Positions 1-11,370 of a stretch of DNA of 64,000 nucleotides are shown piece after piece. How positions within the stretch are numbered: the first letter of the stretch is position 1; each line of letters begins with the position of its first letter. The DNA is from Stomoxys calcitrans. Taxonomy: Eukaryota > Arthropoda > Insecta > Diptera > Muscidae. A program made the translations under genes and the position numbers. The notes under the pieces were generated by a model. It saw nothing but the letters and a program-made list of their open reading frames with translations, made no database searches and was not told the DNA's origin. Location: positions 65,714,559-65,778,558 of the forward strand of contig NC_081553.1 in NCBI RefSeq assembly GCF_963082655.1, read 5' to 3'.

Positions 1-286
1 CAAGTGTGGATGTGCAGATCAATTGGCGTGGAAAAAAAAAGAAAAAAAGAAAAAGACTGACATTTAAATATCTCGATAACAATTGAATGAGCGAGAGGGA
101 TTCCGATTGTTTGTAGGAATGTTTGACGTTTGAAAATCCCTAGAGGACAATTAAATGTGAACAAATGTAGGGATAACAAATGAAGATGAATAAAGTCGTG
201 AAAACTCAAAAAACCAATTTTTGTAATAAGCACACGTCTTTTAGGCTTCTGAATATATTAAAAAAAAAATCAAATCAAAAATAGCA
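1..286. other. AT-rich spacer, no gene seen
   Basis: Homopurine and poly-A runs without a usable reading frame. I see no recognisable element before the tandem array that follows. Confidence 0.5.
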
Positions 287-1206
287 GTGACCCGACAACA
301 AGGCTGCAAGAGCCGATGGGTTACTCGCTGAACTATTAAAGACCGATAAGGCGTATGCATCACCTTATCTGCGCAATCTGGCTAGAAGAACGCATAACCG
401 ATGGTTGGAATCTCAGCATACTATGACCCGACTAAAGAACAACAAGGCAGCAAAAGCCGAAGGGTTACCCTCTGAACTATTGAAGACCAGAGAGCGACAT
501 GCTGATGAGGCGTATGCATCGGCTTATCTGCGCAATTTGGCTAAAAGAACGCATAACCGATGATTGGAATCTCAGCATACTATGACCCGACAAAACAACA
601 ACAAGGCAGCAAGAGCAGACGGGTTACCCGCTGAACTATTTAAGACCGGTGAGCGACACGCTGATAAGGCGTATGCATCAGCTTATCTGCGCAATCTGGC
701 TAGAAGAACGCATAACCGATGATTGGAATCTCAGCATAAAGAACAACCAGGCAGCAAGAGCCGACGGGTTACCCGCTGAACTATTGAAGACCAGAGAGCG
801 ACACGCTGATAAGGCGTATGCATCAGCTTATCTGCGCAATCTGGCTAGAAGAACGCATAACCGATGATTGGAACCTCAGCATACTATGACCCGACTAAAG
901 AACAACAAGACAACAAGAGCCGACGGGTTACCCTCTGAACTATTAAAGACCGGTGAGCGACACGCTGATAAGGCGTATGCATCAGCTTATCTGCGCAATT
1001 TGGCTAGAAGAACGCATAGACGATGATTGAAATCTCAGCATACTATGACCCGACTAAAGAACAACAAGGCATCAGGAGCCGACGGGTTACCCGCTGAACT
1101 TTTTAAGATCGGTGAGCGACACGCTGATAAGGCGTATGCATCAGCTTATCTGCGGAATCTGGCTAGAAGAACGCATACCCGATGATTGGAACCTCAGCAT
1201 ACTATG
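287..1206 (+). repeat. Six-copy tandem array of a LINE reverse-transcriptase segment
   Basis: The landmark GGGTTACCCGCTGAAC (or a close variant) recurs with its TTAC at about 321, 465, 624, 769, 928 and 1087, giving spacings of 144, 159, 145, 159 and 159. Each copy encodes the same stretch of a non-LTR reverse transcriptase, with LPAEL, GDTLIRRMHQLI and IWLEERIPDDWN as key pieces. Copy 1 lacks about 15 bp around the GAGCGACACGCTGAT block, and the copy 3/4 junction lacks about 14 bp, so the two short spacings arose separately. Frames do not run on through the array. The last copy continues into normal downstream RT sequence, so the array grew inside an element rather than from six insertions. 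Confidence 0.85.
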
Positions 1207-1384
1207 TCCCGTACACAAGAAAGGAGACAAGGCGGAATATGCCAACTACAGAGGAATAAGTCTCCTCCCCATCGCATACAAGATACTCTTGAGCGTACTG
1301 TGTGAAAGATTAAAACCCAAAGTCAATGAGATAATTGGACCCTATCAATGCGGCTTTAGACTTGGTAAATCCAGGAGACAATAG
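1054..1384 (+). pseudogene. RTE-like LINE reverse transcriptase fragment
   Basis: This is a fragment of a non-LTR retrotransposon reverse transcriptase. The reading frame covers the segment before and across RT block 1-2: IWLEERIPDDWN, then CPVHKKGDK, YRGISLLPIAYKIL and IGPYQCGFRLGKS. The style matches the RTE-type endonuclease/RT proteins of insects that are often mislabelled craniofacial development protein 2-like; clade assignment is by recognition only. It stops at 1384, just before the catalytic blocks, where the sequence flips into an inverted partner. There is no endonuclease, no YADD box and no possibility of function. It is the terminal copy of the tandem array upstream. Confidence 0.8.
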
Positions 1385-1915
1385 GGAGGAGACTTATTTC
1401 TCTGTAGTTGGCACATTCCGCCAACGTCGGACACTAGCAGTTGGGTAAAATGTTCTTTCCATATCCTCAGCATATTATCTGTGTCAGTTACCAGATGCCC
1501 TTCTTTGTCTCTGCAGGATGATTTGCCATAGGTTTGATGTTTAACTCTTTGTTAGAATTTCCGAACTTCATTCTGACTCCTGTACATTTTAATTCGCTCA
1601 CACTCACGTCTTTCCATTTCCTTTTTCTTTCTGCGCAATAGACGTTTTTCCTCTCTCCTTTTCTCCCGATACCTCTCCTCCATCTGGCGCGTTGCTACTA
1701 ATTGCAGGGTTGCTCTATATGCCGCATTCTTGTCTTCAGTAGCATCTCGACACTCTTGGTCGTACCATGGGTTTCTTGGAGGAGGCTTGCGGTACCCAAG
1801 TACGGATTTCGCGGCATTTTCCATGGAGTGGGCAATATGCAAATCGAAATTTGGAGGCTCGATTTTCACCGTAGACGCAAGGGCTGGTAGACTTTTTTGC
1901 TCAGTACAATCCTAA
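1385..1915 (-). pseudogene. RTE-like LINE fragment, linker between endonuclease and RT, inverted
   Basis: Read on the minus strand, a 105-codon open frame (1552-1869) encodes the basic, coiled-coil-like linker between endonuclease and RT: PRNPWYDQECRDATEDKN, then many E/R/K residues. It continues with a break into KSSCRDKEGHLVTDTDNM and WKEHFTQLL. Near 1430 it jumps to the block GMCQLQRNKSPP, so the RT segment that is amplified on the plus strand at 287-1206 is deleted here. Positions 1387-1420 are the reverse complement of about 1231-1270, so this fragment and its plus-strand neighbour meet as an inverted pair. Same family as the neighbour; not functional. Confidence 0.75.
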
Positions 1916-1959
1916 GAATCAGAAACGCAAAGGGCCCATTACGATATTTTTTTTACTAA

Positions 1960-2520
1960 TCGGCCTAACCTACTGTACATGCTAGACACAGCTGGCAAAC
2001 TACTTGAGCGTCTCAATAAGCCAAGACTTAATGAAGTCATTAGAGCTGCAGGAGGTCTCTTCAAAATACAGTACGGATTTTGGTCCAAAAAGTCGACATT
2101 AGGAGCTCTTAAAGATGTGGTAGACAGAGTGCAAATGACATAGGATGTCAGTCACTTTACAAGGTCGATCGTATTAGTAGCGACCCTACCCATCAACAAT
2201 GCCTTTAACAGCCTGTGTTGGTCAGATGTGAATCAAGCCCTAGGGCTGATCTTACAATAGATGCACCTAGGTTTTTTGGTGAGAATATTAAGAACTACCT
2301 ATAACATCGGGTACTAATCTATGACACGGTCCAAGGCACAGAAAATATGCAAATAACCTCAGGAGCCACCCAGGGATTTATATTGGGGCCATACCCTAGG
2401 TAGGAAAACTTCGACGAGATTAAAAAAAAACTAACTATGGTTTTGCTGGGATTCGAGGGACATAGATGTTGGATGCAATAAGGGAAGTCATGCTGCAAAA
2501 TTTCGATCAAGGCGTCATTT
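1960..2520 (+). pseudogene. R1-type LINE reverse transcriptase relic
   Basis: Translation around 1970-2230 gives LDTAGKLLERLNKPRLNE, GGLFKIQYGFWSKKSTLGAL and a degraded block A around NNAFNSLCWS. Near 2350 the block-B equivalent SGATQGFILGP is visible. The order and wording match R1/LOA-group reverse transcriptases. At least one in-frame stop (after RVQMT) and frame changes break it, and no block C is legible. It follows the RTE fragments without a shared frame, so it is an independent insertion. Confidence 0.7.
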
Positions 2521-2930
2521 CAGCCATTATCATAGGAAAACGGAAACCACAACCAACCTCTTGGGAAATCGCAAACTTTATTGCCAATGTTTAAACCAAA
2601 TTTAGAAAAAAGTAATACGTAGTACATCAGTAAAATCAGAAATTCTTCTTACACCACTTATTTCAAATATTTTATGATATGTGCATATAAATTACCTGCA
2701 AAATGAATTTTTACTTCTATAAAATTGTAACTTACCTAAAAAAAGAAAAAAAAAAACAAATAACGTTAATAATAGAATAATGAGATATTTACAAATATTC
2801 CTTAAGTCAAATTAATAATAATATGCTCCAGAGGCGATAAAATCAGTAAATCATCATCACAACGATCCCTCTACACTACATAGTATCACCGCCCCATCAC
2901 CCCCGGCATGGTATAACTGTGAGCACCACA
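2521..2930. other. AT-rich spacer
   Basis: Poly-A and TAATAA-rich sequence without a coding signal. It separates the R1-type relic from the GC-rich repeat. Confidence 0.4.
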
Positions 2931-3140
2931 CAAGATGAAACATTGAGGTCCTGTGTCTGTGTGGTGTCCATTGCTGTCACGAGAAGCTTAGCTGCGAGCT
3001 ATAGGGTGCGTCCATAGGTTGCGGATAGTGGAATGCCCCATACGGGTAGCTGCAATGGCAGTCGCGGACAATCAGCGGTATCGAGCGGAGACTCAGTGAG
3101 AGGCCGGGGGCCACCGGTTCTAGCAAAAATATATGTTAGT
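2931..3140 (+). repeat. GC-rich dispersed repeat, copy 1
   Basis: Shares long blocks with 25546-25780: CACGAGAAGCTTAGCTGCGA, GTGGATAGTGGAATG-like, CAATCAGCGGTATCGAGCGG and GAGAAGCCGGG-like. The base composition stands out from the AT-rich surroundings. It encodes nothing I recognise. It may be the 5' region of a retrotransposon; that is inference. Confidence 0.6.
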
Positions 3141-3329
3141 GTGCCCACCACTGATTTAAACCAAAAAAAAACCGATTTTATATATCGCTGACACAGCTAT
3201 TATTTAGAGAACAAGCTACCAATGAACTGTGCCCAAGCAACCAGAAATAGCAGAGTAAGAAGGAATGGGAGAACAGACGATTTTACAAAGAAAGTTAACC
3301 ACCAATCTTGGTTAACTCTTTTGAATCGA

Positions 3330-3545
3330 CGCAGTTCAAATTAAGGACGTGGGCGACGAACGAACATGACGAAAGTCCTATGGGGAGATCCGGATCGTGG
3401 GAAGAAGGAGTCAAGATAAGCTTTTGGTATTATAACCATACCTGCTCTTAGATGGGGACACAATACTAGACATGAAACGACTTTTTGGAGTGATATAGAT
3501 AACAACTAGGGATTTTGTTACTAGCACTTAGATTTTCCTAACATA
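3330..3545 (+). pseudogene. LINE 3'-terminal fragment, RNase H/zinc-finger type
   Basis: Words such as ACGTGGGCGACGAACG and GAAAGTCCTATGGGGAGATC match the reading on the minus strand at about 10690-10830, where a better preserved copy encodes the region just after RNase H. The end resembles 35700-35740 (ACTAGGGATTTTGTTACTAGCAC versus ATTAGGGATTTTGTAAATAGCAC). This identifies it as a 3' fragment of the same LINE family. No frame stays open for long. Confidence 0.55.
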
Positions 3546-3554
3546 GATTTTTCC

Positions 3555-4545
3555 CATTCTCATGTGCACCGGTTGATAGACGAATGAAAGGACAGACGTA
3601 CAAATGGGCAGACAGATGAAGCGGCAGGCGGACGTGGTGACAGACGGACAAAGAAACCGACGGTTGAAGTGAGAGATTGACGAATTGGCAGATGGACGAC
3701 AGAACAGACGGACGGAAGGACAACTGGATGAAAGTACGGTTGTACGTACCAGATTGACCTGTTGAGATTCTTCATCAGCAAGAACAGCCGCATCAGTCTA
3801 CAACACACTGCTACAACAACAACTGAATGAAAGGACGACTGGACGGATGGACGAAATGGCAGACGGACGAAATGGCAGATGGACGAAAGGACAGATGGAC
3901 GAAAGGACCGATGGACGAAAGGACCGATGGACGAAAGGACAGATGGACGAAAGGACAGATGGACGAAAGGACAGATGGACGAAAGGACAGATGGACGAAA
4001 GGACAGATGGACGAAAGGACAGATGGACGAAAGGACAGATGGACGAAAGGACAGATGGACGAAAGGACAGATGGACGAAAGGACAGATGAACGAAAGGAC
4101 AGATGGACGAAAGGACAGATGGATGAAAGGACAGATGGACGAAAGGACAGATGGACGAAAGGACAGATGAACGAAAGGACAGATGGACGAAAGGACAGAT
4201 GGACGAAAAGACAGATGGACGAAAGGACAGATGGACGAAAGGACAGATGGACGAAAGGACAGATGGACGAAAGGACCGATGGACGAAAGGACAGATGGAC
4301 GAAAGGACAGATGGACGAAAGGACAGATGGACGAAAGGACAGATGGAAGAAAGGACAGATGGACGAAAGGACAGATGGACGAAAGGACAGATGGACGAAA
4401 GGACAGATGGACGAAAGGACAGATGGACGAAAGGACAGACGGACGAAAGGACAAACGGACGAAAGGACATACGGACGAAAGGATAGACGAACGAAAGGAC
4501 AGACGGACGAAGGCACAGACGGACGAAAGAGTGGACGGATAGAGA
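3555..4545 (+). repeat. 16-bp satellite GATGGACGAAAGGACA
   Basis: A near-perfect array of the 16-bp unit runs from about 3885 to 4440 (roughly 35 copies), with diverged copies on both sides (3555-3885 and 4440-4545). No frame on either strand gains a stop codon from the unit, so long open frames exist in all six. The plus strand reads a 16-residue repeat with DERTDGRKDRWTKGQM, the minus strand one with SFRPSVLSSICPFVHL. These are products of the period and composition, not evidence of a gene: there is no start context, domain or splice signal. Flanking copies with GACGGACGG resemble the tail of the 153-bp elements. Confidence 0.9.
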
Positions 4546-4619
4546 CAAAATTTCAGTGAATTTTTGTTGTTTTCGTATAAAACTTGCATAAAATGTAATC
4601 AAAAAGTGAATCACCTCTG

Positions 4620-6365
4620 CCGTTGGTATCCGGTACGCGTGCTAGGGAGTTTGAGAAGGTACAGAGACTAGCCTGCGACGGGGTCACAGGGGCACAGAGA
4701 TCTGCATCGCAGGCAGGCCTAGAGGCGATGTTTGATATGCAGCCCATTGAGCCCAAAATTCGGAACTGCGCTGCCAAGGTCGCGCTTAGGCTGAGGGAGC
4801 TCGGCATGATGAAGGAGGATGGTTGCGGCCACAGTTCGGCCTGGCACCAGTGTCGACTGGAGTGAGGGCATTCTCGATTCGTTTTCCTGGGGCATGAATG
4901 GAGGGCGAATGCTGTACTTGAGGTGGATGAGACCTCGATCAACACCGATGGCTCCAAGATGGAGTCAAGTACTGGATTGGGGGTCTACTCGCACTCAACA
5001 TCAGTATGTCTCTGAGAGTGCGGGATGAGTGTACGGCCTTTGTGGCAGAGGTCTATGCCATTGCAGTGGTCGCAAGGGAAATTCTGGCAAGGGATTTACC
5101 GCCCACAAAACTCAGAATTTATGTGTACAGTATGGCGGCGCTTAAGGCGAATGCTGTACTTGAGCAGGATGAGACCTCGATCTACACCGATGGCTTAAAG
5201 ATGGAGTCAGGGACTGGATTTGGAGTCTACTCTAAAGCACTGAATATCGGAGCACCGGACAAATGTACGGTCTTTCAGGCATAGGTCTGTGCCATTGCAG
5301 TGGCCGGAAGGGAAATTCTGGTAAGGGTTTTACCGCTCTCAAAACTCACAATTTATGTGGACAGTATGGCGGCGCCCAAAGCCTTAGGGCCAAGGATAGT
5401 GAGGTTGAGATGCGCGGCGGATTGTGTGGAATTCCTGAATAGGCTCCGGGCCCACAACGTTACACTGACATGGGTTCCTGGGCATAAAAAGATTCCAGGA
5501 AATGAAGGTGCGGGGACAGGGGGGGGTCGTCTGCGCCGGGCGGACCAATCACCAGTATTGCCTACGTGTCATTTGTCGAGCTACTGAACACAGAAGAGGG
5601 GGTGGCCAAGGAGGCTACGGTGGCGAGATGGGACTCGGTGGATGATTGCCGGACTGCAAAGGCGCTCTGGCCTGTGAGCGACCAGAGGAGGACGATGGAG
5701 TTGCTGGCGTTCGATAAGACGTCAATGAGCATCTTACAGGGGTCATAACCGGGCACTGTGCAACAGACCGCATAGCGGTGCGCATGCGAATACCGTACAA
5801 TGACTTCTGTATGGATTGCCTCAAAGACGATAAAGAGGAGACTATTGAGCACTTGCTGTGTTCATGTACGGATCTGCAGGGACGTAGGCTCTGTTTTCTG
5901 GGAAGAATTTTTTTGCTGTGATCTGAGTGAACTTGCGAACGTGCGTCTGATAGTACCAATAGTCGAGCTACTTCACACAATAGAGAGGATGGCCAGAGCG
6001 ACGTCGGTGGCGAGATGGGAGTCGGTAGATGGTTGCCGGGCTGCAAAGGCGCTCTAGCCTGTCATCGACCCGAGGAGGACGAGGGAGTTGCTGGCGTTCG
6101 ATAAGAGGTCGATTAGTACCTTAACAGGGTCATAACCGGGCACTGTGTCATAGGCCGCATGGCGGCACGCATGCGAATACCGCACAATGGCTTCTGTAAG
6201 ATTTGCCTCGATGAGGACGAAGAGGAGACCATTGAGCAGTTGCTGTGTTCATACCCGGCTCTGCAGGAACGTAGGCTCTCCTTTTTGGGAAGCCGTTTTT
6301 TCTGTGATCTGGGTGAACTTGCGAACGTACCTCTGGTAGGTCAGAGATTTGTTCATGGAATATGA
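4620..6365 (+). pseudogene. I/R1-group LINE 3' half with RNase H, internally duplicated
   Basis: Three parts of a LINE ORF2 C-terminus are legible in order. First, the post-RT segment 4623-4860 (KVQRLACDGVTGAQR, IRNCAAKVALRLREL). Second, an RNase H domain at about 4900-5520, with TDGLKMESGTGFGVYS, VDSMAAPKAL and the terminal block LTWVPGHKKIPGNEGA. Third, a Cys/His-rich tail around 5810-5890 and 6180-6260 (FCKICLDEDEEETIEQLLC). Two tandem duplications disrupt it: about 242 bp within RNase H (4908 versus 5150) and about 387 bp in the tail (5578 versus 5965). Stops and frame changes throughout make it dead. RNase H is typical of I-, R1- and LOA-group elements; I cannot separate these. Confidence 0.75.
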
Positions 6366-6484
6366 TGGTTCTGACGGGGGCTGCCATAAGCTTTGGCGTA
6401 GATACATCTGTGCCTGCGTGTAGATCCCCCGCTCGGGTTCTCCATTCCTCCTCCATTCGTGTATAACCTCTAGAAATGTTTTCT

Positions 6485-7450
6485 AACGACAAAATTCCAA
6501 AGAAATATTCTCTAAAGAAATATTTCTTTGGAATATTCTCAATGAAATTTTCTCTAAGGACAAAATTTCAATGAAATTTTCTCTAAAGACAAAATTTCAA
6601 TGAAATTTTCTCTAAAGACAAAATTTCAATGAAATTTTTTCTAAAGACAAAATTTCAATGAAAATTTCTCTAAAGACAAAATTTCAATGAAAATTTCTCT
6701 AAAGACAAAATTTCAATGAAAATTTCTCTAAAGACAAAATTTCAATGAAATTTTCTCTAAAGACAAAATTTCAATGAAATTTTCTCTAAAGACAAAATTT
6801 CAATGAAATTTTCTCTAAAGACAAATTTCAATGAAATTTTCTCTAAAGACAAAATTTCAATGAAATTTTCTCTAAAGACAAAATTTCAATGAAATTTTCT
6901 CTAAAGACAAAATTTCAATGAAATTTTCTCTAAAGACAAAATTTCAATGAAATTTTCTCTAAAGACAAAATTTCAATGAAATTTTCTCTAAAGACAAAAT
7001 TTCAATGAAATTTTCTCTAAAGACAAAATTTCAATGAAATTTTCTCTAAAGACAAAATTTCAATGAAATTTTCTCTAAAGACAAAATTTTAGATTTTTTC
7101 TCTAAAGACAAAATTTCAATGAAATTTTCTTTAAAGACAAAATTTCAATGAAATTTTCTCTAAAGACAAAATTTCAATGAAATTTTCTCTAAAGACAAAA
7201 TTTCAATGAAATTTTCTCTAAAGACAAAATTTCAATGAAATTTTCTCTAAAGACAAAATTTCAATGAAATTTTCTCTAAAGACAAAATCAGTGATATTTT
7301 CTCTAAAGACAAAATTTCAGTGAAATTTTCTCTAAAGACAAAATCAGTGATATTTTCTCTAAAGACAAAATTTCAGTGAAATTTTCTCTAAAGATAAAAT
7401 TTCTGTGGAATTTTCTTTAAAGACAAAATTTTAGTGAAATAAAGACAATG
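6485..7450 (+). repeat. 29-bp hairpin satellite, array 1
   Basis: About 33 tandem copies of a 29-bp unit. Each unit is TGAAATTTT, a 10-nt spacer CTCTAAAGAC, the exact reverse complement AAAATTTCA, then one base. The junction of neighbouring units is also a palindrome with a one-base centre. At the left edge (6494-6534) a diverged unit has different, longer arms (ATTCCAAAGAAATATT and its complement) around nearly the same spacer. A few units near 7270-7360 have lost part of an arm. Noncoding. Confidence 0.9.
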
Positions 7451-8690
7451 TCCATGAAATGTAAAAAAAAATTGCACTTAAAACTTTCATCTCATACCAC
7501 TCCAGCTGCAGCTATAGTTTCATAAAATGTTGTTCACATTCACTAGTGTCGACAACAACATGAACCCTGATTACCCTTCCTAATTCATTTGAATCTTCAA
7601 ACTTAAGCGTGCTCGTTTTTCTTGTAGTTTTTACTTCAAAACTGACAAACTTTGGTTCATCTTTCAAATTTATTTGGGTCACAAGGACCCTAGAGGTAAT
7701 AAGATACACAACTAGCAACATAAAACGACAGGAAAATATTTCAACTTTTTTTTATATTTTTATTTTTTATAATATTCCATTAAAAATTAAGATCCATGAT
7801 ATCTTAATGGACTTGCCATAGGAAAAAAGGAATTCTATGCAGCCGCCTTTATACGAAGAAAAAGATAAATTTTCCGCTTTTTTTCAGGGGGCCATCAGAA
7901 AAATATGTTCCTTAGAAAAATTATAACAGAAGAAAAAAAAAATATCACAAACAAAAAATCAACTGAAATTTTTTACTTTCTTTCGAGGTCAAATGATGGC
8001 AAATGTTATTGCGAGCCTAATTCTCCAACATTCACAAGATTTATCAAAATGAAAAACTTATTTCATTTATCTTTTGGTACAGGTGTCTGGTGCCTCCATC
8101 ATGGCACACACACACAGGACACAGGAACTCATGAAAGCCATTGTTTGTCGCATTTTCATCGCATATTGTTACCCACCCCCCAACCCCCTCCTAAACATAG
8201 GGCTAATGGAAGAGAACCTTATTTTTGTGGGCGTTTGAATGTTTTTTGGTATTGTGCAAAATTCGAGTGTGTCTGTTTTTGTGTGTATGAATGGGTACAA
8301 AAGTGCTTTTGACAGTTCCCCTTATTCTGGGGGTGGAGGTGGCTGGTTATGGGGAAATGTGAATGTGGTCCCAAAGTTTTTATTGTTAATTTCATGTAAC
8401 AACATTACTAAAAATGATTTATTGGTTTATAGTTTTATTACGTTTATCCTTGTCTCGGTTTGTTTTGTTTCTTGGACCTTTAAGGCAACACTGCAGCCTC
8501 AGCAATAGACTAAGTACAGTACAAATTAGAGTTGACTTGCATTGAAATACCGTATTGTGGAAAATTGACATCAAAATTATAAGGTTAGGTTAGGTTGAGA
8601 AGAGGGTGCAGATATTAATCCGCCCTATGCCACTATGGACATATACACCTAAGCCAGTAATCGGCTTGTAGTGCGCTCTAAAAAACTATA
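7451..8690. other. Intergenic DNA, no gene seen
   Basis: AT-rich with a short CA run near 8105-8116 and a C-rich patch near 8170. A short segment at 8583-8690 starts GGTTAGGTTAGGTT and contains CCGCCCTATGCCACTATGG; it looks like a fragment of a dispersed repeat that I cannot name. Short open frames have no domain. Confidence 0.4.
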
Positions 8691-8694
8691 AAAT

Positions 8695-10421
8695 AACCTC
8701 TAACAAGTAAAAAGGCGTTAAGTTTGGCCGCCCTGAACTTTGGATACCCACCACCTCGGGTATATATGTAAACTACCTTTCGTCAAAATCCGGTGAAAAA
8801 TGCATACCTTACGCCCCATAGCAGCTATACCGAAATATGTTCCGATTAGCGCCTTTCATGACCCCGAAACCTTAAATCGAGAGATCGGTCTATATCGCAG
8901 CTATATTCAAATCTGGACCGATCTGAGCCAAATTGAAGAAGGATGTCGAAAGACCTAACACAACTCACTGTCCCAAATTTCAGCAAAATCGGATAATAAA
9001 TGCGGCCTTTATGGACCTAAATCGGCGGATCGGTCTATATGGCAGCTATATACAAATCTGAACCGATCTGGGCCAAATTAAAGAAGGATGTCTAAGGGCC
9101 TAACACAAATCACTGTCCCAAATTTCGGCAAAATCGGATAACAAATTTGGCTTTTATGGGCCAAAGACCCTAAATCGGCGGATCTGTCTATATGGGGGAT
9201 ATATGAAGATATAGTCCGATATAGCCCAAATTGAAGAAGGGTATCTACGGGCCTAACACAACTCACTGTACCAAATTTCAACAAAATCGGATAGCAAGTG
9301 TGGCTTTTACGGGCCTAAGACCCTAAATCGGCGGATCGGTCTATATGGCAGCTATATCCAAATCTATACCGATCTGGACCAAATTGAAGAAGGATGTCTA
9401 AGGGCCTAACACAACTCACTGTCCCAAATTTCAGCAAAATCGGGCAATGAATGCGACTTTTATGGCCCCAAAACCCACAATCGAGAGATCGGTCTATATG
9501 GCAGCTATATCCAAATCTGAACCGATCTAGGCCAAATTGAAGAAGGATGTCGAAGAACCTAAGACAACTCACTGTCCCAAATTTCACCAAAATCAGATAA
9601 TAAATGTGGCTTTTATGGCCCTAAGACCCTAAATCGACGGATTGGTCTATATGGCAGCTATATTCAAATCTAAACCGATCTGGGCCAAATTGAAGAAGGG
9701 TGTCTAGGGGCCTAACACAACTCACTGTCCCAAATTTCAGCAAAATCGGATAATGAATGTGGCTTTTATGGGTCTAAGACCCTAAATCGAGAGATCGGTC
9801 TATATGGCAGCTACATCCAAATCTGAACCGATCTAGGCCAAATTGAAGAAGGACGTCGAAGGGCCTAACACAACTCACTGTCCCAAAATTTCAGCAAAAT
9901 CGGATGATAAGTGTGGCTTTTATGGGCCTAAGACCCTAAATCGGCGGATCGGTCTATATGACAGCTATATCCAAATCTGAACCGATCTAGGCCAAATTGA
10001 CGAAGGATGTCGAAATGCCTAAGACAATTCACTGTCCCAAATTTCAGCAAAATCGGATAATAAATGTGGCTTTTACGGGCCAAAGACCCTAAATCGGCGG
10101 ATCGGCTTATATGGAGCCTATATGATGATATAGTCCGATATAGCCCATCTTCGAACTTAACCCGCTTATGGACAAAAAAAGAATTTGTGCAAAATTTCAG
10201 CTCAATATCTCTATTTTTAAAGACTGTAACGTGATTTCAGTAGCAAGTAGCGTGATTTCAACGGAAAGAGAGGCGGACGGACGTGGCTAGATCGTCTTAG
10301 ATTTTAGCGCTGATCAAGAATATATATACTTTATAGGGTCGGAAATGGATATTTCGATGTGTTGCAAACGCTGTTGCAAACAAAATGAATATACCCCCAT
10401 CCTTCGATGGTGGGTATAAAA
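8695..10421 (+). mobile_element. TIR element with 153-bp monomers, A type, copy 1
   Basis: Begins with GGCCGCCCTGAACTTTGG then ATACCCACCACC (8748-8760 region) and ends CGATGGTGGGTATAAA at 10420, so the ends are short inverted repeats of each other. The interior is a tandem array. The word TCACTGTCCC, or its variant, starts at 8965, 9110, 9263, 9416, 9569, 9722, 9875 and 10029, giving 145, then 153 five times, then 154. Each monomer carries GATCGGTCTATATGGCAGC and ACCGATC, which can pair as a stem. The tail has GACGGACGTGG and the block ATATATACTTTATAGGGTCG. No transposase; non-autonomous. Confidence 0.8.
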
Positions 10422-10429
10422 AGAAAGTT

Positions 10430-11345
10430 CTAAGTGAGGAATTCCGTGCTACTTACAAAATCTTTAATTGTTTTCAATACCACTCCCCTAAGTTGGTTCA
10501 TGACTGATATTGTGTCTCCACCTGAGTGCCGGTATCTGGCACTTCAAAGGAAATGCTCCAACGTCTCATTATCTTCCCCGCATGCCCTACAGATGCTACC
10601 ACTTTCCGCACTGATTTCAAATAAGTGAGCTCATAGTCCTATGTGTCGCGTTATGACACCAATGGCTATACTGACCTTCTTCTTACTTCCTTTCAGTAAT
10701 AGCCTCGTCTTGTCACGATCTAGATATCCCCATAGGATTTTCGCCGTCCTACCGACCGTTTCGCTGTTTCACAATGTTGCATGCGCATTCGTCGCCCACT
10801 TCCTTAACCCGGAGTACGTCGAACCGAAAGGCTTCCGGTTAACCAAGTTTCATTTCCCCTTACTCCGCTATGGGCCGGCGCTCAAACGATGCGGATTTTG
10901 GCATCCTCAGAGAAGGCGTTAATCTCCTTCTTACACTGCAAGACTGTTCGTGAGCTTACCGTCCTGGTTGTTATTACCCATATGACAATTTTACTGTCGG
11001 TAAAGATGTTCACCTCGACGTCCTAGCGTTAGCACCATACCACTCCACGCACTCCGTGATCTCCCGGATCTCCGCCAGCAGGATCGTATTATGGTCAGGC
11101 AGTCTTAAACAGATCTCAATCCCTGGGTTCTTAATGTAGACCCATAGCCCCACTCTGTCCTTTAGCTTTGACACATCCGTGTAACATGATCTTCCAGATG
11201 GCAATACTAGGGTTCCGTCAATCCAAGATTGTGCCGATGGCAGCAGTGCCTCACACTCAACTTCAAGTTTCATCTCAGGTATCCGTTCAAAATTATAAAG
11301 GGCCAATAAATCTTTCCGGGTCATAAATTTTAAGGTGTTGATTAT
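10430..11345 (-). pseudogene. LINE RNase H domain and C-terminal tail relic
   Basis: On the minus strand, 11010-11340 reads through an RNase H domain: SWIDGTLVLPSGRSCYTDVSK, then GLWVYIKNPGIEICLRLPDH and AEIREITECVEW. The catalytic TDGS-type block is altered to TDVS. Below 11000 the frame is broken but VNIFTDSKIVIW and a tail with CRACGEDNETLEHFL are visible (about 10560-10600). Order and motifs match I/R1/LOA-group LINE ORF2 proteins, as in the relic at 4620-6365. Stops and lost motifs mark it as dead. A SINE abuts its 5' side at 11371. Confidence 0.75.
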
Positions 11346-11370
11346 GGAAATTTTGTTTCTAAGGATAAAT

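Noticed and set aside
3560..4614. Long Ser/Pro-rich and charged open frames on both strands (up to 318 codons)
   Set aside because: They are translations of a 16-bp tandem repeat that simply lacks stops; there is no start context, domain or splice structure.
6485..7450. CRISPR-like array
   Set aside because: The repeats have no unique spacers, the DNA is eukaryotic, and the monomers are contiguous hairpins.
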